A stretch of 23,688 bases of DNA from DAIOFH01 sp036745875 (GTDB taxonomy: Bacteria; Planctomycetota; SZUA-567), in the NCBI GenBank assembly GCA_036745875.1, contig DAIOFH010000057.1:1-23688 (forward strand). Direction: 5' to 3'. Below, one piece after another: positions 6,231 to 13,503 of the stretch. The notes under the pieces were generated by a model. That model did no database searches, was not told the origin of the DNA, and saw only the letters and a list, made by a program, of their open reading frames with translations. Every line of letters starts with the position of its first letter. Position 1 is the stretch's first letter. The position numbers were made by a program, and so were the translations under genes.

Positions 6231-7352
6231 ATGGCAACCCCGGCAACACTGGTTCTTGCGGATGAAACGGTCTTCAAAGGCACAGCGGTTGGGCATCATG
6301 GACGTGCCGCGGCGAAGCTCGTCAGCTACGCCTGCGTCACCGGTTTTCCCGACGTGATGACCGATCCGTCATGCCACGGCAAGATGCTTTTGTTCACCTA
6401 TCCCCACATCGGAAACGCCGGCGTCGGCCAGGCCGACTACCAGTCGGACCATGTTCACGCCAAGGCCGTCGTCTGCCGCGAAGTCAGCGCGATAAAAGCG
6501 AACCGCCTGAGCGAAATGACCTTTGACGAATTCCTCAAAAAGCACGAGGTCCCCGGCATCGCGGGCATCGACACCCGCCGCCTGGCCCGGATAGTCTACG
6601 AAAACGGCCCGCAGCAGGCGGCCGTCGGCTGCGGCAAACACGCTGACCCGAAGTCGCTCCTCGGCTTCCTCAGGGAACACGATTTCGCCGCCCCGGCAAA
6701 GCGCGATTTCGCCACCGCCAAGGCGCGTATGTACAACAAGCTCGAGGAATCCGGCGACAATCCGCGCCGCTGGAAAGTCGCGGTGTACGATTTCGGCGTC
6801 AAGAGGGGCTTTTTGCGCCGCCTGGAAAATATGGGCTGCGAAATCAAGCTCCTGCCGCACGCCGCCGCCGCCAAGGACGCCCTCGATGAAGGGATTGACG
6901 GCGTCGTCTTCTCGGCCGGCCCCGGCATTCCCTCGGACGAAAAAAAGGCCGTCAAGACGGCCTCGGAAATAATCGGCAAAAAACCGCTCTGGGGCATCGG
7001 CGTCGGGGCGGGCGTCCTCGCCCTCGCGGCGGGAGCCGAGATCAGCGTGGACGGCAGGGGACACTATGGCGAACACGGCGTCGGCCGCCGCGACGAACCT
7101 TCCGGCGAAATGACCATGCAGTGCCACGATTTCCGGATCGAGGCGGATTCACTTTCCCCCGCCAAACTGGAAATGTCCCATTACCACCTCAATGACAAGA
7201 CGGTCGCCGGCTTCGAATCCGAAGAACTGGGCATGATGGGCGCGCTTTTCCATCCCGAAGCGGAACCAGGACCGCGGGACAGCCTCTACCTCTTCGAACG
7301 CTTCGAAGTGATGATGCATCACCGCAAAAAGAAGTGGCTTGGACTAATTTAA
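6231..7352 (+). CDS. carA: Carbamoyl-phosphate synthase small subunit with a degenerate glutaminase site
   Basis: CarA normally hydrolyses glutamine and channels ammonia to CarB. This 373-residue protein has the expected length, an N-terminal CPSase domain (VLADETVF, TDPS, TYPHIGN, PGIAGIDTRRLAR) and a C-terminal class I amidotransferase fold (VAVYDFGVKRGFLRRL, SAGPGIPSD, LFHPEAEPGPRD). The nucleophile elbow, GICLGHQ in active enzymes, reads GIGVGAG at 255-261: the catalytic Cys is Gly257 (codon GGC at 6999-7001) and the glutamine-contacting Gln is Gly261. The glutamine-binding QNHGF reads QCHDF (297-301). His341 and Glu343 of the triad remain. The protein should keep its structural role but not hydrolyse glutamine. 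ATG 6231 is preceded by GGGAG about 8 bases upstream; an in-frame TTG at 6111 lies within the leader. carB follows after 25 bases. Confidence 0.93.
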   Translation: MATPATLVLADETVFKGTAVGHHGRAAAKLVSYACVTGFPDVMTDPSCHGKMLLFTYPHIGNAGVGQADYQSDHVHAKAVVCREVSAIKANRLSEMTFDEFLKKHEVPGIAGIDTRRLARIVYENGPQQAAVGCGKHADPKSLLGFLREHDFAAPAKRDFATAKARMYNKLEESGDNPRRWKVAVYDFGVKRGFLRRLENMGCEIKLLPHAAAAKDALDEGIDGVVFSAGPGIPSDEKKAVKTASEIIGKKPLWGIGVGAGVLALAAGAEISVDGRGHYGEHGVGRRDEPSGEMTMQCHDFRIEADSLSPAKLEMSHYHLNDKTVAGFESEELGMMGALFHPEAEPGPRDSLYLFERFEVMMHHRKKKWLGLI

Positions 7353-7377
7353 CTCTCAACTTACGAAAGATATTACA

Positions 7378-10300
7378 ATGCCGAAACGTACCGACCTGAA
7401 GAAAATCGCCGTTATTGGCGCCGGGCCAATCATCATCGGACAGGCTTGCGAATTCGATTATTCCGGCACCCAGGCCTGCAAGGCGCTGAAGGAGGAAGGC
7501 TACCAGGTCGTCCTCATCAACTCCAACCCGGCCACCATCATGACCGACCCCGGCACCGCCGACCGTACCTACATAGAGCCTATCAACGTGGACGTCGTCT
7601 CCGCCGTACTCCGGAAGGAACGCCCGCAGGCCCTCCTGCCGACCCTTGGCGGGCAGACCGCGCTCAACACCGCTTTCCAGGTCGCCGACACCGGCATCCT
7701 CGACGAACTCGGCATCGAGCTCCTTGGCGCCGACCGCGAAGTCATCCATAGGGCCGAAGACCGCGAAGGCTTCCGCCAGGCGGTTCGCGCCGCAGGCGTC
7801 GACCTGCCGAAATCCGGCCTTGCCCACAACATGGACGAGGCGATGAAGGTGATGGAGGAGGTGGGGTTGCCGTGCATCATCCGTCCCGCCTTCACTCTCG
7901 GCGGCACCGGCGCGGGGATGGCGTACAACCTGGAAGAGTTCAAGCGCGTCGCCTATTTCGGCCTCCAGGCCAGCATGGTCACGGAAATCCTCATTGAAGA
8001 ATCCGTCACCGGCTGGAAGGAGTTGGAAATCGAACTTATGGCCGACTCCGCCGGCAACGGGATCGTCGTCTGCACGGTCGAGAACCTGGACCCGATGGGC
8101 GTGCATACCGGCGATTCCATCACCGTCGCGCCGATCCAGACCATGACCGATTCGGAGATGCACGACCTCCGGGACCAGTCGCTCCGGGTCATGCGCTCCA
8201 TCGGCATCAGGACGTCGGGGTGCAACATCCAGTTCGCCCAATGCCCCAACACCGGGCGCATGGTGGCTATCGAACTGAATCCCAGGGTCTCCCGTTCGTC
8301 CGCCCTCGCCTCCAAGGCGACCGGCTTCCCGATTGCGAAAATCGCGGCCAAGGTCGCCGTCGGCTATACCCTGCCGGAGCTCAAGAACGACATCATCCCG
8401 GCGGCCTGCGCCTGCTATGAACCGGCCATCGATTATGTCGTCGTCAAGATTCCGCGCTTCGCTTTCGAAAAATTCCCCGGCGCGGACGAAACGATCAGCA
8501 TCCAGATGAAATCCGTCGGCGAAGTCATGGCAATCGGCCGCAACTTCAAGGAAGCGCTGCAAAAAGGCATGCGCTCGATGGAGAACGGACGCTTCGGCTT
8601 CGGCGGCGACGGCAAGGACGTCGAGCCCGCGGCACTGTCGGACGACCTCATCCGCCGCAAGCTGGTCCAACCCAACCGCGACCGCCTCTACTACATCCGC
8701 TACGCCCTCGAACGCGGCATGACGCCGGAAGACATCTACAAACTTTCCGGCATCGACGCCTGGTGGGTCCACCAGATGTGGGAAATCCTCCAGGAGGAGA
8801 AGCGCATCGCCGGGAAGACCCTTTCCGGCATTTCGAAGGAAGACCTCGTCCAGGCCAAGCAGTACGGTTTCTCCGACATACAGCTCGCCAACATCCTCGG
8901 TTCCACGGAAATAAAGGTGCGCGAACGCCGCCGCAAACTCGGCATTGAAGCCGTCTACCGCCTCGTCGACACCTGCGCCGGCACCGCGGCCGCGGCGAAC
9001 CCCTATTACTACGGCACCTACGGGGAGGAGGACGAATCCCGCGCCGATTCCGGCAAGGAAAAAATCCTCATCCTCGGCGGCGGCCCGAACCGCATCGGCC
9101 AGGGGATCGAGTTCGACTATTGCTGCTGCCATGCCGCCTTCGCAGTCCGCGAACTCGGCTACGAGGCGATTATCGTCAACTGCAACCCCGAGACCGTCTC
9201 CACCGACTACGACACCTCCGACCGCCTCTATTTCGAGCCGCTCACGGTGGAGGACGTGCTGTCCATCGTCAACCGCGAAAAACCGAAGGGCGTGATCGTC
9301 CAGTTCGGCGGGCAGACGCCCTTGAACATCAGCCGCGCCCTGATGGAAGCGGGCGTGCCGATCCTCGGTACGACGGTCGACTCCATCGACCGCGCCTCGG
9401 ATCGCGGCCAGTTCTCCGACCTGCTGAAAAAAGTCGGCCTGCGCCAGACCGCCAACGCCGTCGCCCACACCCTCGACAAGGCGCTGGAAGCGGCGGAAAA
9501 GATCGGCTTCCCCGTCCTGATGCGGCCGTCGTTCGTCCTTGGCGGCGCGAAGATGGAAATAATCCACGACGAGGCGATGCTCCGGAAGTATTGGGAAGAG
9601 CTCCTCGTCTACTGCACCAAGGCCGACGTCACCATCAGCGCCAAACGCCCGGTGCTCATCGACGGCTTCCTGCAGCATGCGACCGAAGTCGACGTCGACG
9701 CCGTCTCCGACGGCAAGGACGTCTACGTGGCGGGCATCATGGAGCACATCGAGGAGGCGGGCATCCACTCCGGCGACTCGGCCTGCTCGATCCCGCCTTA
9801 CAGCCTTTCGAAGGAAGTGTGCCGCGAACTGGAGGAGGCGACGAAAAAACTCGCCCTCGAACTCAACGTCAAGGGCCTGATGAACGTCCAGTACGCGATA
9901 AAGGACGACGCCATCTATGTGCTGGAAGTCAACCCGCGCGCCAGCCGCACGGTGCCGTTCGTCAGCAAGGTCAAAGGTGAGCCCATAGCCAAGCACGCCA
10001 CCTTCGCCATGCTTGGGAAAACCATCAAGGAAATCGGCCTGACGAAGCCGATCGACCCGAAATTCTTCGGCGTCAAGGAAGCTGTCTTCCCCTTCACCCG
10101 CTTCCCGCTGGCCCAGGCGACCATGTCCGAGTCCGGCGTGCCGCTGCATATCGTGGACGCGGTGCTCGGGCCTGAAATGAAGTCGACGGGCGAAGTCATG
10201 GGCATCGACAAGACCTTCGCCATGGCTTTCGCCAAGAGCCAGCTCGGCGCGGGATCGAAAGTCCCCATGGCCGGAACCGCGTTCCTCTCCGTGAAGACGG

Positions 10301-10701
10301 ACGACCACAAAGGCCTGAAGCCGGTCGTCAAGATCCTGCACGACCTCGGGTTCAACCTTCTCGCCACTTCCGGGACTGCCATCCAGATCAGGAAATGGGA
10401 CATCCCCGTCGAAGTGGTGCGCAAGATTTCCGAAGGCCGCCCCCACATCGTCGACTACATGATTGACGAGCGGGTGCATGTCATCATCAACACCCCGTCC
10501 GGCAAGAGCCCGAGGAAGGACGAAATCGCCATCCGCACGACCGCGCTTTCCAGGGGCATCCCGCTGATCACGACGATCGAGGGCGCCAGCGCCTTCGTCA
10601 AATCCATTAAGAAGCTGAAAGAGGAGGGCGGCATCTCCGTCCGGGCGCTCCAGGATTACTATCGCGGCAGCGAATCGATCCGGACAGTGCCGAATTTCTA
10701 G
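7378..10701 (+). CDS. carB: Carbamoyl-phosphate synthase large subunit
   Basis: This 1107-residue enzyme makes carbamoyl phosphate from bicarbonate, ammonia and two ATP for pyrimidine and arginine synthesis. The order is complete. The carboxyphosphate ATP-grasp half comes first (GAGPIIIGQACEFDYSGTQA at 14-33, IIRPAFTLGGTGAG, IELNPRVSRSSALASKATGF). An oligomerisation region with RRKLGIEAVYRLVDTCA follows. Then comes the carbamate ATP-grasp half (GGGPNRIGQGIEFDYCCCHA, VLMRPSFVLGG, LEVNPRASRTVPFVSKVKG). Last is an MGS-like allosteric domain (LLATSGTA, EGRPHIVDYM, GIPLITTIEGASAF) that binds UMP or ornithine in relatives. One deviation is that the usual LGGRAMEI reads LGGAKMEI (Ala724-Lys725). Both synthetase sites otherwise look functional, unlike the glutaminase of the partner CarA. 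The ribosome-binding site (GAAAG) is weak, suggesting coupling to carA translation. Confidence 0.97.
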   Translation: MPKRTDLKKIAVIGAGPIIIGQACEFDYSGTQACKALKEEGYQVVLINSNPATIMTDPGTADRTYIEPINVDVVSAVLRKERPQALLPTLGGQTALNTAFQVADTGILDELGIELLGADREVIHRAEDREGFRQAVRAAGVDLPKSGLAHNMDEAMKVMEEVGLPCIIRPAFTLGGTGAGMAYNLEEFKRVAYFGLQASMVTEILIEESVTGWKELEIELMADSAGNGIVVCTVENLDPMGVHTGDSITVAPIQTMTDSEMHDLRDQSLRVMRSIGIRTSGCNIQFAQCPNTGRMVAIELNPRVSRSSALASKATGFPIAKIAAKVAVGYTLPELKNDIIPAACACYEPAIDYVVVKIPRFAFEKFPGADETISIQMKSVGEVMAIGRNFKEALQKGMRSMENGRFGFGGDGKDVEPAALSDDLIRRKLVQPNRDRLYYIRYALERGMTPEDIYKLSGIDAWWVHQMWEILQEEKRIAGKTLSGISKEDLVQAKQYGFSDIQLANILGSTEIKVRERRRKLGIEAVYRLVDTCAGTAAAANPYYYGTYGEEDESRADSGKEKILILGGGPNRIGQGIEFDYCCCHAAFAVRELGYEAIIVNCNPETVSTDYDTSDRLYFEPLTVEDVLSIVNREKPKGVIVQFGGQTPLNISRALMEAGVPILGTTVDSIDRASDRGQFSDLLKKVGLRQTANAVAHTLDKALEAAEKIGFPVLMRPSFVLGGAKMEIIHDEAMLRKYWEELLVYCTKADVTISAKRPVLIDGFLQHATEVDVDAVSDGKDVYVAGIMEHIEEAGIHSGDSACSIPPYSLSKEVCRELEEATKKLALELNVKGLMNVQYAIKDDAIYVLEVNPRASRTVPFVSKVKGEPIAKHATFAMLGKTIKEIGLTKPIDPKFFGVKEAVFPFTRFPLAQATMSESGVPLHIVDAVLGPEMKSTGEVMGIDKTFAMAFAKSQLGAGSKVPMAGTAFLSVKTDDHKGLKPVVKILHDLGFNLLATSGTAIQIRKWDIPVEVVRKISEGRPHIVDYMIDERVHVIINTPSGKSPRKDEIAIRTTALSRGIPLITTIEGASAFVKSIKKLKEEGGISVRALQDYYRGSESIRTVPNF

Positions 10702-10727
10702 AAGCTGAGGGCTGTGTTCTTGTTTTT

Positions 10728-10780
10728 CCCCCTCGCCCCGACCATCGCCACACTAGGTGCGAGAGGGCCGGGGTGAGGGG
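10728..10780. repeat. REP-like hairpin repeat between convergent genes
   Basis: CCCCTCGCCCCG pairs with CGGGGTGAGGGG (one mismatch), and inner TCGC pairs with GCGA around CACACTAGGT. It is related to the hairpins at 4488-4527 and 16858-17021. It sits between carB (+) and the hydrolase gene (-). Neither strand has a T-run after the stem, so termination would be of an unconventional kind. Confidence 0.75.
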
Positions 10781-10794
10781 AGAAATATTCGGCG

Positions 10795-11703
10795 CTACTC
10801 TGTGGCGTCGAGAAATCCCTGCAGCGCAGCATTGAACCGCTCCGGCTTTTCCATCATGAGGAAGTGGCCGGTGTCGTCCCATAGTTCATATGTCATATCG
10901 GGAAATTCCTTGCGCAGGTTTTGTTCAAGGTTCGGATCCTCCATGGGGTTTTCCGCATACAGGGCGAGGCAGGGCTCCGAGAAGGTGTGCAGCTGCCACC
11001 ATTCGGGCTTGAGGAATTCGGTCATGGAGCTGACGCAGACATAGGGATCCACCGCGCTCATTGCCGCCCTGACTGTCGCCTGGATGTTTTCCGGGGTTTT
11101 GCCGTAAAATATGCTCTTGATAAATCCTTCGAGCACCGTCTTCTGCTGCGGCCCCGCCAAGGCCTGGGTAAATTCCCCCATCATCGCCATTATTGCCGCG
11201 CGCCCGGCGGGATCCTCCGGATAGTACATGAGTGCCCCATCCACATTCACCGCCGCAGCGGTCGTCCCGGGATATTCGCTCATGAACTGCCGCGCCACCG
11301 CAAAGCCCATGCTGTGGCCGATCAGCACCGGCTTCCCGGCATCCGCGTCGTCCACGACAGCCTTCACCGCCCTGGAGAACAAATTCAGCGTATAGGCGAT
11401 GTCCTGCGGCTTGCCGCTCCTCCCGAAGCCCGGCAGGTCAAGGGCAAGGCAACGGTAGCGGCCGGCAAAGCCGTCGATTTGCGCCTGCCAGAACGACGAG
11501 TCGCAGGCCCAGCCGTGGATGAACACCAGGGTCCGCGCGTCACCGGGGCCGCTGTCCTGATAAAACACCGTCATCCCTTCGGTTCCGTCAAGCAATACCT
11601 TCTTCCATTCGACTTTCGATTCGCCCGCATCTATGGGCAATGCCGCCGCGCATAGCAGGAACAAAACCGCGGCCCATATCCTTGAAACAATACATGCATC
11701 CAT
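10795..11703 (-). CDS. Exported alpha/beta-fold hydrolase
   Basis: This 302-residue protein has an N-terminal signal peptide (residues about 1-26, hydrophobic core AAVLFLLCAAALPI). The alpha/beta-hydrolase fold follows. The oxyanion segment is VFIHGWACDSSFW (60-72). LALDLPGFGRSG (87-97) is typical of the haloalkane dehalogenase/esterase-like branch. The nucleophile elbow is LIGHSMGF, with Ser131, and the catalytic histidine is His280 in DDTGHFLMMEKPERF. The acid residue is probably in the AENPMEDPN strand end (about 251-258). These enzymes cleave esters, lactones or C-C bonds, and the substrate cannot be named. AAAGGA lies about 8 bases before the ATG. It lies 22 bases downstream of the truncated DeoR gene on the same strand, so it may once have been in that regulator's operon. 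Confidence 0.88.
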   Translation of the reverse strand: MDACIVSRIWAAVLFLLCAAALPIDAGESKVEWKKVLLDGTEGMTVFYQDSGPGDARTLVFIHGWACDSSFWQAQIDGFAGRYRCLALDLPGFGRSGKPQDIAYTLNLFSRAVKAVVDDADAGKPVLIGHSMGFAVARQFMSEYPGTTAAAVNVDGALMYYPEDPAGRAAIMAMMGEFTQALAGPQQKTVLEGFIKSIFYGKTPENIQATVRAAMSAVDPYVCVSSMTEFLKPEWWQLHTFSEPCLALYAENPMEDPNLEQNLRKEFPDMTYELWDDTGHFLMMEKPERFNAALQGFLDATE

Positions 11704-11725
11704 TGGGTGGGGTCCTTTGAAAAGG

Positions 11726-12070
11726 TCAGATGAAACGTATATCCACGGATTTTTCGCCTATTGCCTCGCGCGCCGCCTTCGGCAGCGCGGAATCGGTCAG
11801 GAAAATGTTCACCGCATCCCAGCCGCAGAAGCGGAAACACCCTGATTTTTCGTATTTGTTGGAGTCACTGACAAAGACGTTGCGGACCGAGCGCTGTATG
11901 ATGATCTTCTTCGTCAACGCTCCGGTAAGATACTGGTTCTCCAGTTGTTCGTCGTTGAAGCCGTCGGCCGAAAAGAAGCACAGGTCCACGGCGATCCTCT
12001 CAGCCGTATCGACAGTCACCGGCCCGTCGACCGTGATCTTGTCGTTGGCGAGGCCGCCGATGACCCCGAA
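11726..12070 (-). pseudogene. DeoR-family transcriptional regulator, C-terminal fragment
   Basis: Only the effector-binding DeoRC half remains, about 114 residues of a usual 250. It runs from FGVIGGLANDKITVDGPV through DLCFFSADGF, KKIIIQRSVRNVFVSDSNKY and DAVNIFLTDSALP to the stop. This matches the strand order of the sugar-phosphate isomerase-like fold, including the VFVSDSNKY equivalent of the family's LaDssKf. The N-terminal helix-turn-helix is missing. Beyond about 12070 the same frame runs antisense through ribulokinase and is meaningless. The remaining part has no internal stop, so the loss is recent, or the junction is an assembly artefact. Without a DNA-binding domain it cannot act as a regulator. 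Confidence 0.82.
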
Positions 12071-12956
12071 CCAGGTGGTCGGGGAACTTGCGCCGCACTG
12101 GCGTTCGCGCTGGAACGTCGGGGACGGCGTCAAGATATGCGGCAGCCTCTTCGACGCCCATGCCGGCGCGGTGGGCTGCGGCATCAAACCAGGAACCATG
12201 GTCAAGGTGGTCGGCACGTCCGCCGTCGACATGATGGTGGAAAGGGCGGAAAACCTCTCCAGCCGCGATACCAAGCGCCTGTTCGGCATGGCCGAAAACT
12301 CCATCATTCCCGGCTTCCTCGGCATTGAAGCGGGACAGGCGGCGTTCGGCGACGTTTTCATGTGGCTGGAAAACCTTGCCCTGTGGTCCGAACGCCGCTC
12401 CGGCGCTGCGGCCAAGGCGGAGTCGATCCTCAACCAGCTCAACCAGGAATGCCTCGGCAAGCCGCCGTCCAACGTCCTCGCCCTCGACTGGTTCAACGGC
12501 AGGAGGTATCCGGACGACAACGACCGGGTCAAGGCGGCGTTTTTCAACCTCGACCTCGGCGTCGACCTCCCGGACCTCTACCAGGCCCTGGTCGTCGGCG
12601 TGGTCTTCGGCGCGAAGCGCATGTTCGACGGCTACCTGGACAGCGGCATCGTCGTGAACGACATCGTCTGCGCCGGCGGCGTGGCGGGGAAATCCCCCTA
12701 CATCATGCAGGTGATGGCCGACGTCTTCGAAAAGAACGTGGGCATATCGGCGAGTTCGGAAGCCTGCGCGGTGGGGTCCGCGATGTATGCCGCCTGCGGC
12801 GCGGGGATTTACGATTCCATCTTCAAGGCGCAAAAAATCATGGGCGAGGGGCAGGTGCGCAAGCACGTCCCCGACCGGAGCAAGGTGCATTTGTACCAGG
12901 AGCCGTACGACAAGTACCTTGCCGCGGGGAATTTTGTCGAACGCCAATTGGCTTGA
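12071..12956 (+). pseudogene. araB: Ribulokinase (FGGY family), C-terminal fragment
   Basis: The frame begins to resemble AraB at about 12071 (QVVGELAPHW) and continues to the stop, about 295 of a usual 550 residues. Clear landmarks are FDAHAGAVGCGIKPGTMVKV then VGTS, IIPGFLGIEAGQAAFGDVF, LALDWFNGRR, YQALVVGVVFGAKRMFDGYL, CAGGVAGKSPYIMQVMADV and ASSEACAVGSAMYAA, all in the FGGY C-terminal, nucleotide-binding half. The sugar-binding N-terminal half is absent. An open frame extends upstream to 11730, but there it is antisense to the DeoR fragment and has no homology. The product could not phosphorylate ribulose. Intact relatives phosphorylate L-ribulose in arabinose use. Confidence 0.88.
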
Positions 12957-13007
12957 ACGCGAGCGGTCAGGCTCGAATACCACCTCACATTACCTACTCC
13001 CTTTTGT

Positions 13008-13025
13008 ACCGCGTAACGCGGTTTT
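13008..13025 (+). terminator. Weak intrinsic terminator after the ribulokinase fragment
   Basis: ACCGCG (13008-13013) pairs with CGCGGT (13017-13022) around TAA. The run TTTT (13022-13025) includes the last paired base. The stem and T-run are short, so its strength is uncertain. Confidence 0.45.
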
Positions 13026-13069
13026 CATAGACCGAATTTGGCTAATTAGTTGCTATTCTGGCTGGCGCG

Positions 13070-13081
13070 ACAAGGCCTTGT
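13070..13081. promoter_or_regulatory. Palindrome, possible operator
   Basis: ACAAGGCCTTGT is a perfect 12-base palindrome, enlarged by flanking GGCGC (13064-13068) and GCGCC (13090-13094). It lies about 30 bases before an RBS and start codon at 13112. That position would suit an operator of the former sugar-transport operon, for example for the truncated DeoR-type or another regulator. No second copy is seen nearby. Confidence 0.35.
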
Positions 13082-13098
13082 TGGCCGCTGCGCCTAAA

Positions 13099-13122
13099 AA
13101 AGGAGTTTTCGATGAAAAGAAC
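13099..13122 (+). other. Orphan ribosome-binding site and start codon of a lost gene
   Basis: AAAAAAGGAG (13096-13105) is followed by ATG at 13112, which reads Met-Lys-Arg-Thr and then runs out of frame with the adjoining ATPase fragment to a TGA at 13202-13204. The arrangement looks like the start of a normal gene, plausibly the sugar-binding protein expected before rbsA, fused a few codons later to the middle of the ATPase gene. The lost gene's identity is inference. Confidence 0.5.
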
Positions 13123-13503
13123 ATGTCTTTCGGCTCCCTGTCAGGCGGCAACCAGCAGAAAACCTTGCTTGCCCGCTGGCTGGCGATCCAGCCGCGGGTG
13201 TTGATCCTCGACGAACCGACGCGCGGCGTCGACATCAACGCCAAAAAGGAAATCTACCGGATAATCGGCAATATCGCCGGGCACGGCGTCCTGGTCATAG
13301 TCATATCCAGTGAACTGCCGGAAGTCGTCGGCCTGGCGCAGCGCGTCCTGGTCATGCGCGAGGGGGAAATTTACGCCAACCTTTACAAGCCGGGCGAAAT
13401 CACCCAGGAAAACATCATGCAGTACGGCATGGGCTTCAAGAAAATGGCGCCGGACGAAATCTTCATGCTGCCGGCGGCCGAGTCAGAAAAGGCGAACGTA
13501 TGA
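13123..13503 (+). pseudogene. RbsA-type sugar ABC transporter ATPase, C-terminal fragment
   Basis: This frame keeps the end of the second nucleotide-binding domain of a sugar importer ATPase, about 126 of a usual 500 residues. It retains the ABC signature LSGGNQQKTLLARWL, Walker B VLILDEPTRGVDI, the switch region VIVISSELPEVVGLAQRVLVM and a C-terminal tail. The whole first domain and the Walker A of the second are missing. Met at 13123 is in frame but lacks its own good RBS; the nearby RBS serves an ATG in another frame. The fragment's stop overlaps the permease start (ATGA), showing the original operon order. It cannot hydrolyse ATP on its own. Confidence 0.88.

Noticed and set aside
7189..10479. 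1096-codon minus-strand open frame opposite carA/carB
   Set aside because: A long antisense frame caused by GC-rich codon bias; its composition is dominated by Asp, Gly, Val, Ala and His, and there is no homology.
10728..10780. Classic bidirectional intrinsic terminator between carB and the hydrolase
   Set aside because: The hairpin is strong, but neither strand has a T-run after it; it is classed as a REP-like repeat.
11730..12065. N-terminal 112 codons of the open frame leading into ribulokinase
   Set aside because: This stretch is antisense to the DeoR-family C-terminal domain, which is the homologous reading; it is not a ribulokinase N-terminus.
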